Origin: Trichopria drosophilae
Lineage: Eukaryota > Arthropoda > Insecta > Hymenoptera > Diapriidae
Assembly: GCA_030407085.1 (NCBI GenBank)
Contig: CM059586.1
Location: 18,494,001 to 18,558,000 of the forward strand
DNA: 64,000 bases
Direction: 5' to 3'
The notes beneath the pieces are model-generated. The model ran no database searches and was not told the DNA's origin. It was given only the letters and a program-made list of their open reading frames with translations. Positions 1 to 11,777 of the stretch are shown here, piece after piece. The position numbers and the translations under genes are program-made. The first letter of the stretch is position 1; each line of letters starts with the position of its first letter.

Positions 1-674
1 CATTTGAATGCGCTAATTGATCTTAAAAGTATTGAAAAGGACTGAAATGTATTAAAAATTTTAATGCATGGCAATATATTTAAATCCAAAAATAATCCCA
101 CTTCATACAATTAATGAAAAAAAAAATTTGCATCGACCGAGGATCGAACCCTGATCTCCCGCACAACAACTTCGAGCCGTAATCACTCGACCACCTCCTT
201 GCTTTAAAAGATGATGCGAAACTAACAAATAGTTGAAACGTGGAGCATTTATGAATTGTGTACATAAAAATAATCTGCTAAATTTATTACCATATTTTAC
301 ATTTTTGTAATAATTTGCTTATCGACTTTTGAAAAGAACGAATGCATGTAGATAATAGATATTTTTGTTGGTAAAATAAATATTGTAATTTTTTTTCTAA
401 ATTACGCAATATCTTGAAAATGGTATGAGATACGTGAAATTTGACGAAATTGACATAAATCAGGGGTATCTTGGTGCGATGATTCGAAGCCACTGTACAT
501 GATTCGAGAATTTTCGAAATTTTCGATTTCTAAAATGATGAAATTTTTGAATTGTGTATATCAGCTGAATCATCGCACATCATGGCAAAATTTCATCAGA
601 TTTCACGTATCTAAATTTGAAAATAAGTGTCAGTTAGGTGTCCAATAAGTGTAGAAATACATTTCATTTAAGTG
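1..674. other. Intergenic, no gene seen
   Basis: No supportable coding region. The left edge looks like the interior of a DNA element, with words such as attgaaaagg and gtattaaaaa like those in the element at 17077-18557. It carries a tRNA-like module, listed separately. The stretch from about 290 to 670 is unremarkable AT-rich DNA. Confidence 0.6.
116..206 (-). other. tRNA-derived SINE-like module
   Basis: Read on the - strand there is a box A-like sequence (TGGTCGAGTGATTACGG, 177-193), a good box B (GGTTCGATCC, 141-150) about 30 bases further on, and then a long T run (116-126) of the kind that ends RNA polymerase III transcripts. The clover-leaf stems pair poorly, so this is not a convincing working tRNA. 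A related module sits at 18356-18439 and shares the 3' sequence CTCGGTCGA. Best read as the tRNA-like head of a SINE, or a tRNA-like cassette carried by a DNA element. Confidence 0.55.
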
Positions 675-1162
675 CCCTACTGGAAGTAAACGGATTCAAA
701 CGGATAGAAAATTTGTATCCGTTTGAATGCCCACTTTGCATTCTTTTCAATCGGTTGTTGTCCGTCAAAACTCAATACGTTCTGGATCCGTGGAATGGAA
801 AATTGATCCGCCTCAATCCGTTCTAATATGAGCCTGTCGAATCCGTGTCTATCCGTATCTATCCGTGATATGGCACCGAGTGTGCACCTGTTTTTATCCG
901 TTTCTATTTGCATAAATACTTTCATCCGTCTCAATCCTTAAAAACTGAGTCAATATTTATCCGCATATATCCGCCAGCGTATACGAAAATTAAATCCGCT
1001 TCTATTCGTTTGTATCCTTGTAGCCTTTTTTATCCGTAAAAATGTATAAATATTTATCCGCATATATCCGCCTGCGTATACGAAAATTCTATCAGCTTCT
1101 ATTCGTTTGTATACTTGTATCCTTTTTTATCCGTAAAACTCTATCAATATTTATTCGTATAT

Positions 1163-2408
1163 GGGCAAATCTCTAGAACTTTTAAACTGTGGAGTCCTGT
1201 GACACTACTTGAACGTCATTGCTTTCACACAAATGCTATGTTTTTTTTATACATCAAGATATCATAAATAAAAAGCTTGATGAATTTCGAAGTCGCCCGA
1301 CGTTACAGAGACGCTCTATAATTATTTATAGATAAAAAAATAATGAAATTTCATGCGTCCCTTGCATGTTTTTTTTTTACTCTTATGAGTATTGTATTTG
1401 CGCCGCGTGAGTTAACCTGGTGTTTTTTGCGCGAAATGGAGGCAAACATCTCATAAAGCAATATATTCATATGAATTATATGTGCCACACATTTAATTGT
1501 ATAGAGTGAGCCTACAGTACCCGTCCCTTGAATTTCGTAAATTCTAAACTTATTTAAACTTGTTTATTTATTATCCGCGCCGTCTTAGAAATCGAATATT
1601 TATTGTTTTTGGTTATTAAAGGACACAATAATAAAGTGTTTGACACTTTACTCATTTGTGTGCGCCTTAAACTGTTGATGTTATACAAGTGTAAACATAC
1701 ATTCCAAAAACGTGCCAATTTCAGAAAATTGACTATTTTTCGTGGCACATTCAAAATATCGCCAATATCAAGTTTTTGTTCGGTGCGCTGGTAAGTAAAT
1801 ACCTTAGATAAGTATGTAAAGTGCGCGGCATTCTTATATTTTACATATTTTCAAAGTTATTGAAAGAACTATTTATAAAGTCGTAATTTTACGATGAATT
1901 AAACACTGTAAGCTTAGTAACATTGTGGTCAGAAACTAAAAGTATGTTTAGTCAGATAAAATTTGGTGTTCTTTATGTGTTTAAAGTAAAACAATTCTTT
2001 ATTATACTTGTTTAAGCACTGTGTTTCAAATTAGAGCTATTGTAAAACAAAATATGCATTTCGAGTCTATGTATAAGTGATAACCCGGGAAAAAATGAAT
2101 CATATATGGATCATATATGAACCATTCTTCAACTCTCACATAAGTGATATTTTTTAAAAATTGGGCGGAAATGCGTTATTTAATTATTAACCTTTCAAAA
2201 AATCAAAATTTCAAGCTCATCCCGGTGGTCAATATTTTGGACATTGTACCGCAAAGTTTTAATGCCGTTGAGTAAAAAGGATGCACGAGCGTACATTTTT
2301 ACTTCTTATGTAGATATGAATACATATACTCAACGCCAATGTTGTGCTTGAAGTTTAAAAAAAAAATTTATTGAGAGGCTGAAATTTAAAAGTTCCAGAG
2401 ATTTGCCC
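1163..2408. mobile_element. Nested DNA element, GGGCAAAT termini, AT flanks
   Basis: Inverted termini GGGCAAATCTCTAGAAC (1163) and its diverged complement ending ATTTGCCC (2408), both flanked by AT. It lies inside the word-repeat DNA of the 675-3261 element. A second member of the family with the same AT flanks is at 12967-14166. The interior is AT-rich with no convincing gene. AT target duplications are a property of ISL2EU-type transposons; that assignment is only a suggestion. Confidence 0.6.
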
Positions 2409-2675
2409 ATATATGCGTCCGCGTATAAGAAAATTCTATCCGCTTCTAATCGTTTATATACTTTTATCCTTTTTTATCCGTATGACTCTATCCGCACTTA
2501 TCAGCCTCGGGTAGGAAAGTTCTGTCCGTTCCAATTCGTTTGGATACTTTTATCCACTCCTACAGATAGAAAAGTACTATAGACGCTTCTATTCGCTGGT
2601 GTACTCGTGAAAAACGATTTATGATTAATAAATGCACAATGATTGGCCTTCAATAACTATATGCATAAACAAGTA

Positions 2676-2936
2676 CAGTAGAACCTACGATATCGCAAAC
2701 TCGGATATCGCCAAACCCATGACATCGCAAATGAAGAACCTCTTATATCGCCAAAAGAGGGAAAGTTTTTCCCCCACCATCGTCTGTGCATTACATACGT
2801 ACACACATACATATAGAGAAGCGCATGCGCGTCTCCAAAATAGGGGCGCGAGGTATATAGAGAAGGGGTACAAGGAGAAGGGGTTTCTTTTGGCGATATC
2901 GTGAACCGACCGTTTGCGATATCGTAGGTTCTACTG
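2676..2936. mobile_element. TA-flanked MITE, CAGTAGAACCTACGATATCG
   Basis: A 261-bp element with terminal inverted repeats CAGTAGAACCTACGATATCG and a subterminal GATATCG word, flanked by TA on both sides. The terminal CAGTA plus TA target is the pattern of pogo/Tigger-type non-autonomous elements. The open frames on both strands here are by-products of the element. Confidence 0.85.
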
Positions 2937-3826
2937 TATGATTAATCGTTTTATTGTTGTGCATGCTTCTTCGTGCACATAGTTATTGATGGCCAAGAAA
3001 CCCGCGGATCACGACGGATTAGAAATGTAACTTGCGAATCGCGGATATGCGCGGATAGGAAAGTATTGGAACGGACTCGTGTGCGATTAGCGGCAGACGT
3101 CGGGAATAAATTAATGTTGGGCGCGGATGCGGACGGATTAGTCACGGATAGCCTTCGGATACAAGAGGTTAAAAATGTATTGAAACGTTATCAAACGTAT
3201 ATAAACGGATAGCCGAAGTATTAATACGGATAGGGTTTAAATCCGTTTACTTCCAGTAGGGTGTACAACACTTTTTGGACTCTTGCGTATTGAACGCTTA
3301 AATAACGTGTACCATTTCCGACAGAGCACTGCTAAATGTAATTGGAAATTGGTTTAAAATAAACATTTCACATTCCAAATTTTGAATGAAAAGTCATTTG
3401 TGGCTTTTATTTTCGAAAATAACTTTTTTGTAATTGAAATGAATAATTACGAAATGAACATAATTTTAATATTTTTTCACTTCAAAGCGGAAGTTATTTT
3501 TTTTTTATAGATTCATTTGTATTAAAATGAAGAATCATTAAGAATTTGTATTCGCAAATGAATTCACCACACTTTAATTTTTGTATTGATTTATTTTAAA
3601 TTCATTTGGATTAAAGCAGGCATTATTTTTCTCAGTCATGTATTGAAATGGATTCATTCATTCCGGTAATTAACTATTATTATTTATGGATTCGATTGTA
3701 TTAAAAAATTATCATTTCAATCTTCATTTGTATTCAGATAGATTCACGACTTTTGCCATTTTTCGAGTATTTTTAGTAGTTTCGGCAACGATATTATTTA
3801 TCTATTCATTTGGATTCATATTTTTT

Positions 3827-3946
3827 AACTTCCCGGTCTACAAGGAAGTTATTGAAATGACCTCGAAAATGGAAAATGCTAATTTCATGATATCTCCACG
3901 TTTTGTGACCACTAGAGGCAAACTGACACATTTTTAGAGAGATGTC

Positions 3947-3984
<38 letters not shown>

Positions 3985-4481
3985 GATGAAAACCAAATTT
4001 TGTCCAACGATTTCTCTTCAACGGATGAAGCGAATTGATTAATTTTTTTTTAATCGATGCGTCCTGACCTAACTTCGTGCTGATTAGATTTTGAACATGA
4101 TCGGCTGAGCGGTTTTCGAGTTATTCCAAAAAAAAGTAGTAAAAATAGTACAAATAACGTGAAAAAATGATATTATTTAACAAATTCCGTCATTTTTCGT
4201 GAGGAAACTGTTGATGCGCGTCAAAAAACTGAGAAATAAACAAGCCGACATATCAAAAAGCCGACAAGTAAAAAACCGACATATTAAAAAGCCGACACGG
4301 TAAAAGTATTATTCTCTTTACAATATGCCGATTTTTTACTAGTCGGTTTCTTTTTAAGAAATAATGGGTAGATTTCGGAAATAGAACCTCTCTATATAAC
4401 ACAAAATATGGAAAACGTACGTGAATATAGCGAGTCTGTTAAATAAACCGGAATAAAATACGAGAGATTGATCGGGAAGTT
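3827..4481. mobile_element. TIR element with (TG)n and embedded GCCGAC foldback
   Basis: Short inverted termini AACTTCCCGGTC (3827) and GATCGGGAAGTT (4470-4481). Inside are a TG microsatellite (about 3951-3981) and, at about 4238-4350, a partial copy of the GCCGACA-repeat foldback that is complete at 27504-27704. The surrounding 3270-4620 DNA is rich in degenerate TTCATTTGAATTC-like words. No gene. Confidence 0.5.
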
Positions 4482-5550
4482 ATTGTTTCGACTCGCTAAG
4501 GGTCACAACCGCTTTATTTTTGTATTAAAATAATAGTGAAGTATTTTTGGATTCGAATGTATTCGAAAATTTCAAATAGCGTATTCAAAAGCGAAAAAAT
4601 AATCCAAGTCAATACATTTTCAATACAATTTCGATTGCTAGCTTTTAGGTTAGGTGCGTTTATGTATCGCGTTCGTATCTGAAAGAGCGGGAAAGAAACT
4701 TGTTTCGTACTAAATCGTACACAGATTTTTCGTATACTTTTTGATTTCCTAGGAAATTATGTCTCTTAATTTATTTTGACGTTCATTCAACATATTTTAA
4801 GATGATTTCAATCAAATACACTCCCGAATCTAGAATTTTACAATTATTTTCAAATAGGGGTAGTTTCACCTTTTAAAAATCAAAAGTAACCCTTTGGCAC
4901 ATTGGTTAACTTTGAAGTAGATCCTAAATCCAAATTTCCATTAAAATCGGTGTTGTTTGAATTTGAACGTTTTTCCGTATGATTGTAATGAACATTACTC
5001 ATATTGTTCACATTAATCGTATATAAAAGAACTCTGCGACATTTGTTCAATGTTATCACATCCATTATCGCAATGATGTCGGCCGTTCGAGACTAGTTCG
5101 TAAAATATAATATTTTTCATACACACGAAATCGTTTCTCCTCGAGTCTTGGTTCGCATAAAAGATTATATTAATACCTTAATCAGTGGAAGCACAAAAGT
5201 CTAATTGTATTCTTATTGTACTTGTCGAATCTTTAGGAATTTTGCTAAGCGCATGTCCCCCCAGAAAGTTTGAACGTTTCCCCCAGTTCAGTTCGCGACA
5301 GGACGAAAATTGACCAATTTTGGTCAAAATTAAAAATAACCCAAAAACTTCTTTTACTATCGCGTGACGTCACTGCTCAACAATTTCTTGTGCCGGTGAC
5401 GATCGAGATAAAAAAGTTCTTTAGATTCGTCGTGATGTAGATTAGTCAGGAAATGATAATTCTAAGTGCTCACCGGTGTTAAATTTTGCATGTCAAGTAC
5501 GTGTCTTAAAAATCCATAAAATTTTTCGAGTTTAATGAATCATTTTTCAG
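4482..5550. other. Upstream region of the SGPP gene
   Basis: No coding region. A polypyrimidine acceptor (ttttcag, ending 5550) lies just before the SGPP start codon, and the frame upstream of the start contains a TAG. This suggests a non-coding first exon somewhere in this stretch whose donor I could not place. Confidence 0.45.
5365..5372. promoter_or_regulatory. CRE-like palindrome TGACGTCA
   Basis: A perfect 8-bp cyclic-AMP response element palindrome about 210 bases upstream of the SGPP start codon, in the likely promoter region. In animals this is the full CREB/ATF binding site. That it is used here is inferred from position alone. Confidence 0.4.
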
Positions 5551-5579
5551 GCTAGAATCCCCACCGAACCCAATGGAAG

Positions 5580-6827
5580 ATGTGGTCCAACATAGAACGA
5601 TACAAGGATCCACACTTGGTGGCTAAAATACAGAAGTGGTTCGGTGTTGAGATTCACTCGAATCAAGAAACGAGCAATGGTGTAGGTAAAAAAGAAGACA
5701 AATTTAAGGAACAACCGTTTACGATACACAATCGCTTCTGGTATTACTTGTTCCGACTCGGTACTGAACTCGGGGATGAATTGTTCTACATCCTTTTCAT
5801 TACCTTTTGGTTTTGGAACATTGATGCGATATCCGGGAGGAGAATTATTCTCATCTGGTCCATTATAATGACCATAGGACAAGTGTTGAAAGATATCATT
5901 TGTTGGCCAAGACCAGCATGTCCGCCCGCTGTTAGATTGCAAAACAAATGGTCGGTAGAATACGGCATGCCGTCAACCCACGCTATGATTAGTGTCGTCA
6001 TTCCGTTTAGTACTGTCATTTTTACGAAAAACAGATTTAATTACTTTGTACCTGCGGCATGGGTTGTTGCGTTTTTATGGTAAGTTTTAACATTTAATTT
6101 ATCAACTGTCGTTAAAGTATAATCGTTTACAGGTCAGCGTTGATCAGTGTTAGCCGAATTTATTTAGGAATGCACACGGTTTTAGATGTCGTAGCCGGAT
6201 TGATTTTAGCGTTTTCAATGTTGATTCCGTTAGTACCGTTTGTCGATGCTGTCGACTACTGTATATATTCAAATTCTTTCTGTATAGTAATATTCGTTAC
6301 TATAAGCGTTCTGGTACTAGTCTACTATCCAACGAGCAACAAATGGACACCGACAAGGTAAGAATTGATCAAATTTCAATTATTTAAGTAAATTAAATTG
6401 TTTAATTATTTTTAGAAGCGACACTGCGTATGTAGTCTCGGTAATAGACGGTCTTTACGTTGGTACATTCATGAATTATAAGACTGGATTGATGGTCGCA
6501 GCGACAGATACACCTCCGTACATCATGCCAAGTAGCGGAGCCTTCGGCACAATGATTCTCCGCACCATTCTCGGCCTTTGCTGCATTTTGGTATCCAAAC
6601 CGATCAGCAAAACTGTTAGTTACGCTGCGATTAGTGCCATATTACGAATAGATTCTGCGGAACTTATGCAGAGTAAGAACTGTTTAGAAAATAAACCAAA
6701 GATACTAGTCGATCTAGTATACAAGTACTTCACTTGCTTTCTAATAGGTTTTAATACTGTCTTTTTAATGCCGATTGTCTTTCAAACGTTAGGGATCGAC
6801 AGACCTCATTTCTATAACGAATTGTAA
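5580..6827 (+). CDS. SGPP1: Sphingosine-1-phosphate phosphatase (SGPP type)
   Basis: Membrane lipid phosphatase that removes the phosphate from sphingosine-1-phosphate, normally in the endoplasmic reticulum. Three coding exons, 5580-6079, 6133-6357 and 6416-6827, join in frame at GT-AG introns to give 378 residues. The PAP2 phosphatase signature is complete: K104...R111-P112 (KDIICWPRP), PSTH at 131-134, and SRIYLGMHTVLD at 174-185 with the catalytic H181 and D185. The N-terminus (YKDPHLVAKIQKWFGVE) resembles the start of vertebrate SGPP1, which supports the ATG at 5580; the ATG at 5573 is out of frame and quickly stops. Several hydrophobic segments follow the active site. Length is close to the vertebrate enzymes (about 400-430). 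SGPP1 and SGPP2 cannot be told apart in an insect. No damage seen. Confidence 0.93.
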
Positions 6828-7138
6828 CTTTGTTAAGTATAATGAAGCGCATCAAGAGTTTTAATTTTTAGATATCTTTATTCTCGATCAATTGTCATTT
6901 GAATCGAGTGAAATATGTCTAGTAATGCATGAAATTGATAAGTTTACATTTCGTTGCATAACATCAAGTAATTTGCAACGTTTGAGTGTACATAAGAAAC
7001 TACATTCCAAATATGTTCATCTTTCGATGGTGTAACCTCAAAAATATATGCCTTTCCAACGTTAACAGTGGTTTTATTATAAATACATTTATAATAATAA
7101 TATTTATTAATCCCCCAAAAGGTTACAGAATGTATATA

Positions 7139-7373
7139 CAGTAGGACCTCTCTTATTGTAATTGCCTTTCTTATTCTAATTGTCCAGCCTCTCTTATTCT
7201 AATCGTTCCCCTACAAGTCTTCTCCCACTATCACACGAAAAGTCAACGAAAAATATTGACCACGAATCACAAGCTCGCAAGCAAAGCAAGCGGGGGTAAG
7301 GGGAAAATTAGAATAAGAGAGGTTGGCGCCATCTTGAAAAACTTTACTAATTAGAATAAGAGAGGTCCTACTG
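7139..7373. mobile_element. TA-flanked MITE, CAGTAGGACCTCTCTTATT
   Basis: A 235-bp element with TIR CAGTAGGACCTCTCTTATT, flanked by TA. An extra copy of its right end, including the internal GGCGCCATCTTGAAAAAC block, lies at about 7903-7961, also followed by TA. This indicates a second, decayed insertion or a tandem right-end duplication. Confidence 0.8.
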
Positions 7374-8046
7374 TAGTTGGACTGTGCCGAACTATCGGAT
7401 ATTGGCGGGATTTTAAAATTGAATTTCGTAATTGGTAATTTGGGCAGTTTATATCTTCATATTTATTTTGTATAATTACTTAAATCTACTCAAATAATAA
7501 ATATTTACATTTTTATCAAGGACATTATCGTTATTCTCGACATTTCTTTAAAATTCCATGCTTTGATCTTTCGCGCGATCATCATAACCTCAAAATTGCA
7601 AAAATCAAAATAAAACTATATTATTTCATTTTTCTTTCTTTTTAACGATTCCAGGCAAGAAAGAGAAGCAAATATAAAACGATTTTTCATAAATTCAGAA
7701 AACAGGGCTTTTTATGCATTAATTTTTTTAAATAGAATTTCAAATTATATATCCAGATATTTTACGCTCCATGAAAACGAGGGAAAGGTGATTTTGGTCA
7801 GATATTATATCCCGGCGATTTTGTGCAGGTGGCGGTGAAAAGATGGTAGAGTGGGGGAAATATCCGGATATTTTTCGCTTCATGAATTCGGACCTTTAGA
7901 ATAAGAGAGGTCGGCGCCATCTTGAAAAACTTTACTAATTAGAATAAGAGAGGTCCTACTGTACATGTAATTAACATTTAAAGAGATCATTTTGATAACG
8001 CTTAATCTCATCATAATGACATGTTCTTTATAGTTTCAGCACAATA
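7374..8046. other. Intergenic, second MITE right end at 7903-7961
   Basis: AT-rich DNA without a gene. The only recognisable item is the duplicated right end of the 7139 MITE family (7903-7961). Confidence 0.5.
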
Positions 8047-8245
8047 CAGTAGTACCCCTCTTATTTTAACCCCTGGTATTTTAAGTTCCTCCTCTATCTT
8101 AAGGATTCGCTCCCTTCTATTTTAACTTTTTTTCATGTCCTCTCTCTCACGCTGCTAGTGACGAGGAAGAGAAGTAGCATTAAAATAAAAGGGGTTGCCG
8201 GCATATTCCTTGCCTCGAAATTTTAAAATAAGAGGGGACCTACTG
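8047..8245. mobile_element. TA-flanked MITE, CAGTAGTACCCCTCTTATTT
   Basis: A 199-bp element, termini CAGTAGTACCCCTCTTATTT and a diverged complement ending AGGGGACCTACTG, flanked by TA. Non-coding. Confidence 0.8.
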
Positions 8246-8277
8246 TATATACACATGTAAAAAAACAAAAGTATATA

Positions 8278-9835
8278 CAGGGTGTCCCATTTTAAGTGTC
8301 CACCCCAAATATCTTGAAAATAACGCGTTGTACAAAAAAAATGTTTCAGACAAAAGTTTCAAGATTTTTTCTGGGCAATTTAACGGCAACCTTTATTCGA
8401 CCTTTGCCATGACCTTAAAGGTCATATCAAGGTCAAATTCAATTTTTTTTAAATGGGAACCCCCATTTTTTATTGCAGATTTGGAAAGAGCAGGACATTT
8501 TACGTTCAGGTACAACCTTGTCCATGTCCGGGACAACGACCTTCAAGATCTTTTCAAGGTTAAAGTTGTTTTTTTAACGGGAATCCCATTTTTTATTGTA
8601 GATTTGGAAAGAGTTGATAGTTGACGTTCAAGTACGACCTTAAGGGTGTCCTGGATCACGACATTCCAGGTCATTGAAAGCTCAAAAATTCCATCCATAT
8701 CACATTCACATGCTTCAAAAATTAGAAGAGGCTGATTATCCTCGACGTTTAGCTTTTTGCAATTGAGTGCAAGGACTGGTGGAAGCATTTGTTAAAATAG
8801 TACTGTTCAGCGATGAAACCACCTTCACCAATAGAGATGATGTTATTAGGCATATAATTATGCATTATTATACAGATTCTAATCCCCACTGCAAAAGACA
8901 AAAAGTTTCAGCTTACCAATAATAATCGTTTAACGTCGGGGTTGACATTGTGGATAATTACACTGTGGGACCATATTTCTTTGAGGAACATTTAAATGGT
9001 AATAACCATGGATACAACTGCCGGTACACGTGCTTGATGGTTTACTAAAACATTTTTATAGAGAAATTTAAGTGCTACTTTTTTTTGGAAACATTATTTA
9101 TCCATCATTACGTAGATTTGCTGTTTTTAAAATAAGTGCAAGAATCTAATAAAAGTCGTGTCTTTTTCGTCGTTTTTGCAAAATTGAAGTTTATTGTTAG
9201 ATTTACCTCTCTTTTATGGGGTTACTTTTAGTAACACGAACAAAATACATGCAACGATGAAAACAGTTTTAGTACGATTCAATATTTGACAATATTTAGC
9301 GACTTTGAATATTTTATCATCTGAAGGTTACTATAGCATATTATAAACTATCATGTCGGACATAAAATATCCCGTTCTTCCCAAACCCGCAATAAAAAAA
9401 TAGGGATTTACATTAAAAAAACAACTTTGACCTTGGAATTACCTCGAAGGTCGTGGATCAGGAATGGTCATTGTCATACTCAAACGTCAACTATCAACTC
9501 TTTCCAAATCTACAATAAAAAATGGAATTCCCGTTAAGAAAACAACTTTGACCTTGAAAAGATCTTGAAGGTCGTTGTCCGGGACATGGACAAGGTTGTA
9601 CCTGAACGTAAAATTTCCTGCTCTTTCCAAATCTGCAATAATAAATGGGGGTTCCCATTTTAAAAAAATGGAATTTGACCTTGATATGACCTTTAAGGTC
9701 ATGGCAAAGGTCGAATAAAGATTGCCGTTAAATTGCCCAGAAAAAAATCTTGAAACTTTTGTATGAAACGTTTTTTTTTGTACAACGCGTTATTTTCAAG
9801 ATATTTGGGGTGGACACTTAAAATGGGACACTCTG
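8278..9835. mobile_element. Mariner-like element with long inverted arms
   Basis: Inverted arms of roughly 370-430 bp start CAGGGTGTCCCATTTTAAG (8278) and end with its near complement (9835). TA dinucleotides flank both ends (8276-8277, 9836-9837). The arms hold many AAGGTCA/TGACCTT motifs. Between them are remains of a mariner-type transposase, listed separately. The TA target and the transposase remnant agree on a Tc1/mariner relative. Confidence 0.8.
8795..9040 (+). pseudogene. Degraded mariner-type transposase
   Basis: Two short stretches in different frames resemble the DDE transposase of insect mariner relatives. One reads VLFSDETTFTN followed by SNPH (from 8800), with the Asp in the place of the first catalytic aspartate. 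The second reads VDNYTVGPYFFEEHLNGNN (about 8942-9010). Both match the usual FSDEATF ... GPYFLPxxLNG pattern. Frameshifts and stops separate them and the start and end are missing, so this copy is dead. Confidence 0.7.
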
Positions 9836-9953
9836 TATATATTTAACAGAATACAAGAGCTTAGCTCGTCTGTAATTCTGTTTAGATCGTAGTTATGTTT
9901 TCACGTTTTCTTCGTAGATTAATTTCCGAGTTTCCGTAGAGATGTTGGTTTCC

Positions 9954-10394
9954 TTAAGGAGGTTCACCAGGTCAAAGAATTAACATTGAGAATTTAACGA
10001 AAAAATGATAGTAGGTTAAACAATGAAATAAATTAATGCCTGCAAAGTTTCAAGCCCCTAGGTACCTTCAGAGCAGAGAAATTAATAAAAATGTTCACGA
10101 TTCTTTAACATTGAGTTTTATGGGAACAAGTATATATTCATGAAATTGGTATTGAATTAACATTGAGTTTTTCGTAAAATTTATACTACTGATAAAAAAA
10201 TTTGTGAGATTTTATTTGCAGAAAGAAAAACGTCTCTTCCTACCTTTAGAGACGAGAAATAAAATAAACAAATAGATAAAAGGGTCATTTTTTGTTATGT
10301 TGACGAACGGCAACGTCTTAGGAAGCATACCGCCGAAGTCATATTGGCGTCCGTTCCATATTTGACTCGATAGGTACCTGGTGAACCTCCTTAA
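9954..10394. mobile_element. TIR element TTAAGGAGGTTCACCAGG
   Basis: A 441-bp segment with inverted ends TTAAGGAGGTTCACCAGG and its complement. It lies in the 3' tail of the retrotransposon at 9845-14860. Because the ends themselves read TTAA, the target duplication (TTAA or TA) cannot be separated from the terminus. No coding content. Confidence 0.6.
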
Positions 10395-10621
10395 TATAAA
10401 TCTTGACTTGTATATTCGTCTATTCAATGAATTGTTTCCATATTTTAACATTTTTCTTGATCCAATTCTTAATATTGTGTGGTCCATTTAAGTGTATTTT
10501 TGTTTTTAGGTCTTCGTCTATTTTATTGTAGATTTTTGCAGCCACATAGTCAAATGCTTGGCGGGTAATCGTCTTATTTCTTGTTGGGATTTGTGCCATC
10601 CTTTTTGTAGAGTTTCTTGTA

Positions 10622-10883
10622 CAGTGGTCCTCCCCTTATTTTAACTTTTGGGGACAAGGTAGATGGCGGCTTCTTCCCTTATTTTACCGCTTCCCCTCAT
10701 CCCCACCACTCGTAGTATGAGAGAATAAAAACAGTGAAGAGGAGAGAGCAAACAGAAGTCCGCACTCTTTTGAACACTTTCAAATGGCGAATGGTGGGGG
10801 AACTCACGAGGGGAAGAAGTTAACATAAGGGACGAAAGAAAGTTAAAATAAAGGACGCAGTTAAAATAAGGGGAGGAACACTG
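10622..10883. mobile_element. TA-flanked MITE, CAGTGGTCCTCCCCTTATTT
   Basis: A 262-bp element, termini CAGTGGTCCTCCCCTTATTT and the diverged complement ending AGGGGAGGAACACTG, TA on both sides, inserted in the retrotransposon at 10421-14860. The closest relative in the window is 28290-28583. Confidence 0.85.
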
Positions 10884-11096
10884 TATATGTTGTTTTAGTG
10901 AATCGTATAAAGCCTTCTTGTATGTAATATTTAATGACAGCAAAGCAATAATTCTGCCGAATGTTCATCGCCTTAGCTACATCATTTAGTTGTGCAGTAG
11001 GGAAGGTTTTGTCTTTTCTATATATTATCTTTAGAATATGTTTTTGAATTATTTGAACTTTTTTTATTATTCTTTCGTAGGCTCCTTCCCAAGCTA

Positions 11097-11359
11097 CAGT
11101 AGTCCTTCCCTTATTCTAATTTTTTCTCTTCTCCTATTCTAATATTTTTCCTCACGCGTTCTCCCCACCGTACCTACTACTTTCCCTAGAAGCACATATG
11201 ACACATAACTGCGCATGCGCTGCGAAAGAGAAAGAGAAAGAAAGAGAGTGAAAAAGCGAAACAGCAAACATTTAGTGGGAGAGAGGAGAAAATTAGAATA
11301 AGAGAAGAAGGCCACCATCTTCCCTGACTGGACCAATTAGAATAAGAGAAGGACTACTG
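11097..11359. mobile_element. TA-flanked MITE, CAGTAGTCCTTCCCTTATTC
   Basis: A 263-bp element with termini CAGTAGTCCTTCCCTTATTC and the complement ending AAGGACTACTG, TA flanks. Same family as 11527-11777 and the four copies inside the Shutdown intron. Contains the GCGCATGCGC palindrome near its middle. Confidence 0.87.
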
Positions 11360-11526
11360 TACTATATACCATATGTTGCGATGGATTCAAAAAGCGCAAA
11401 ATAAACAGTTCTAAGCTGCTGTGTTGTTAACAGCTGTCGTAATTTGTAAAAGGCAAACACCAGATATCTTAATTTACTTATTATTGTATGTATGTGTTCA
11501 TTCCATTTCAATCTGAAATCTAAATA

Positions 11527-11777
11527 CAGTAGTCCTTCCCTTATTCTAATTTGTCCAGTCAGGCATGATGGTGGCCTTCTTCCCTTATTCTAATTTTCCC
11601 CTCTCCCCCACTACTTAGATTTGCTGTCTCACTTTTGTGTGCTTTTCTTTTGTTGCGCATGCGCCGTAATTTGTATTTAGAAAATCCACGCGTCAACACA
11701 CGTCAGTGGGGAGAACGCGCGAGGGGAAATATTAGAATATGAGAAGAGAAAAAATTAGAATAAGGAAAGGAGTACTG
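11527..11777. mobile_element. TA-flanked MITE, CAGTAGTCCTTCCCTTATTC
   Basis: A 251-bp copy of the family at 11097-11359, flanked by TA. It splits the conserved KYLGIYLD motif of the retrotransposon reverse transcriptase, which reads through exactly once the element and one TA are removed. Confidence 0.87.

Larger units (their letters stand above)
675..3261. mobile_element. Foldback DNA element, CCCTACTGG family, 2-bp TSD
   Basis: It begins CCCTACTGGAAGTAAACGG and ends with the reverse complement (CCGTTTACTTCCAGTAGGG, allowing for local divergence). It is flanked by TG on both sides (673-674 and 3262-3263). Both flanks are filled with degenerate copies of one word, ATCCGTTTC or its reverse complement, and the words change orientation just inside each terminus. 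It contains two later insertions (1163-2408 and 2676-2936). No transposase is visible. The superfamily is not assigned: a 2-bp duplication that is not TA does not fit Tc1/mariner or pogo. Confidence 0.75.

Noticed and set aside
2632..2904. Open frame of 90 codons on the + strand
   Set aside because: It lies almost wholly within the MITE at 2676-2936 and shows no protein features.
5547..6019. Long - strand frames opposite SGPP
   Set aside because: Antisense shadows of the SGPP coding exon, which has a complete PAP2 active site on the + strand.
8328..9702. Matching open frames on + and - strands (about 70-98 codons)
   Set aside because: They are the two inverted arms of the mariner-like element read in opposite directions, which explains the shared FFIVDLERVDS ending. 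The arms are non-coding repeats.
10641..11336. Open frames on the - strand of 65-100 codons
   Set aside because: They coincide with the MITEs at 10622-10883 and 11097-11359; the translations are serine- and leucine-rich products of pyrimidine tracts.
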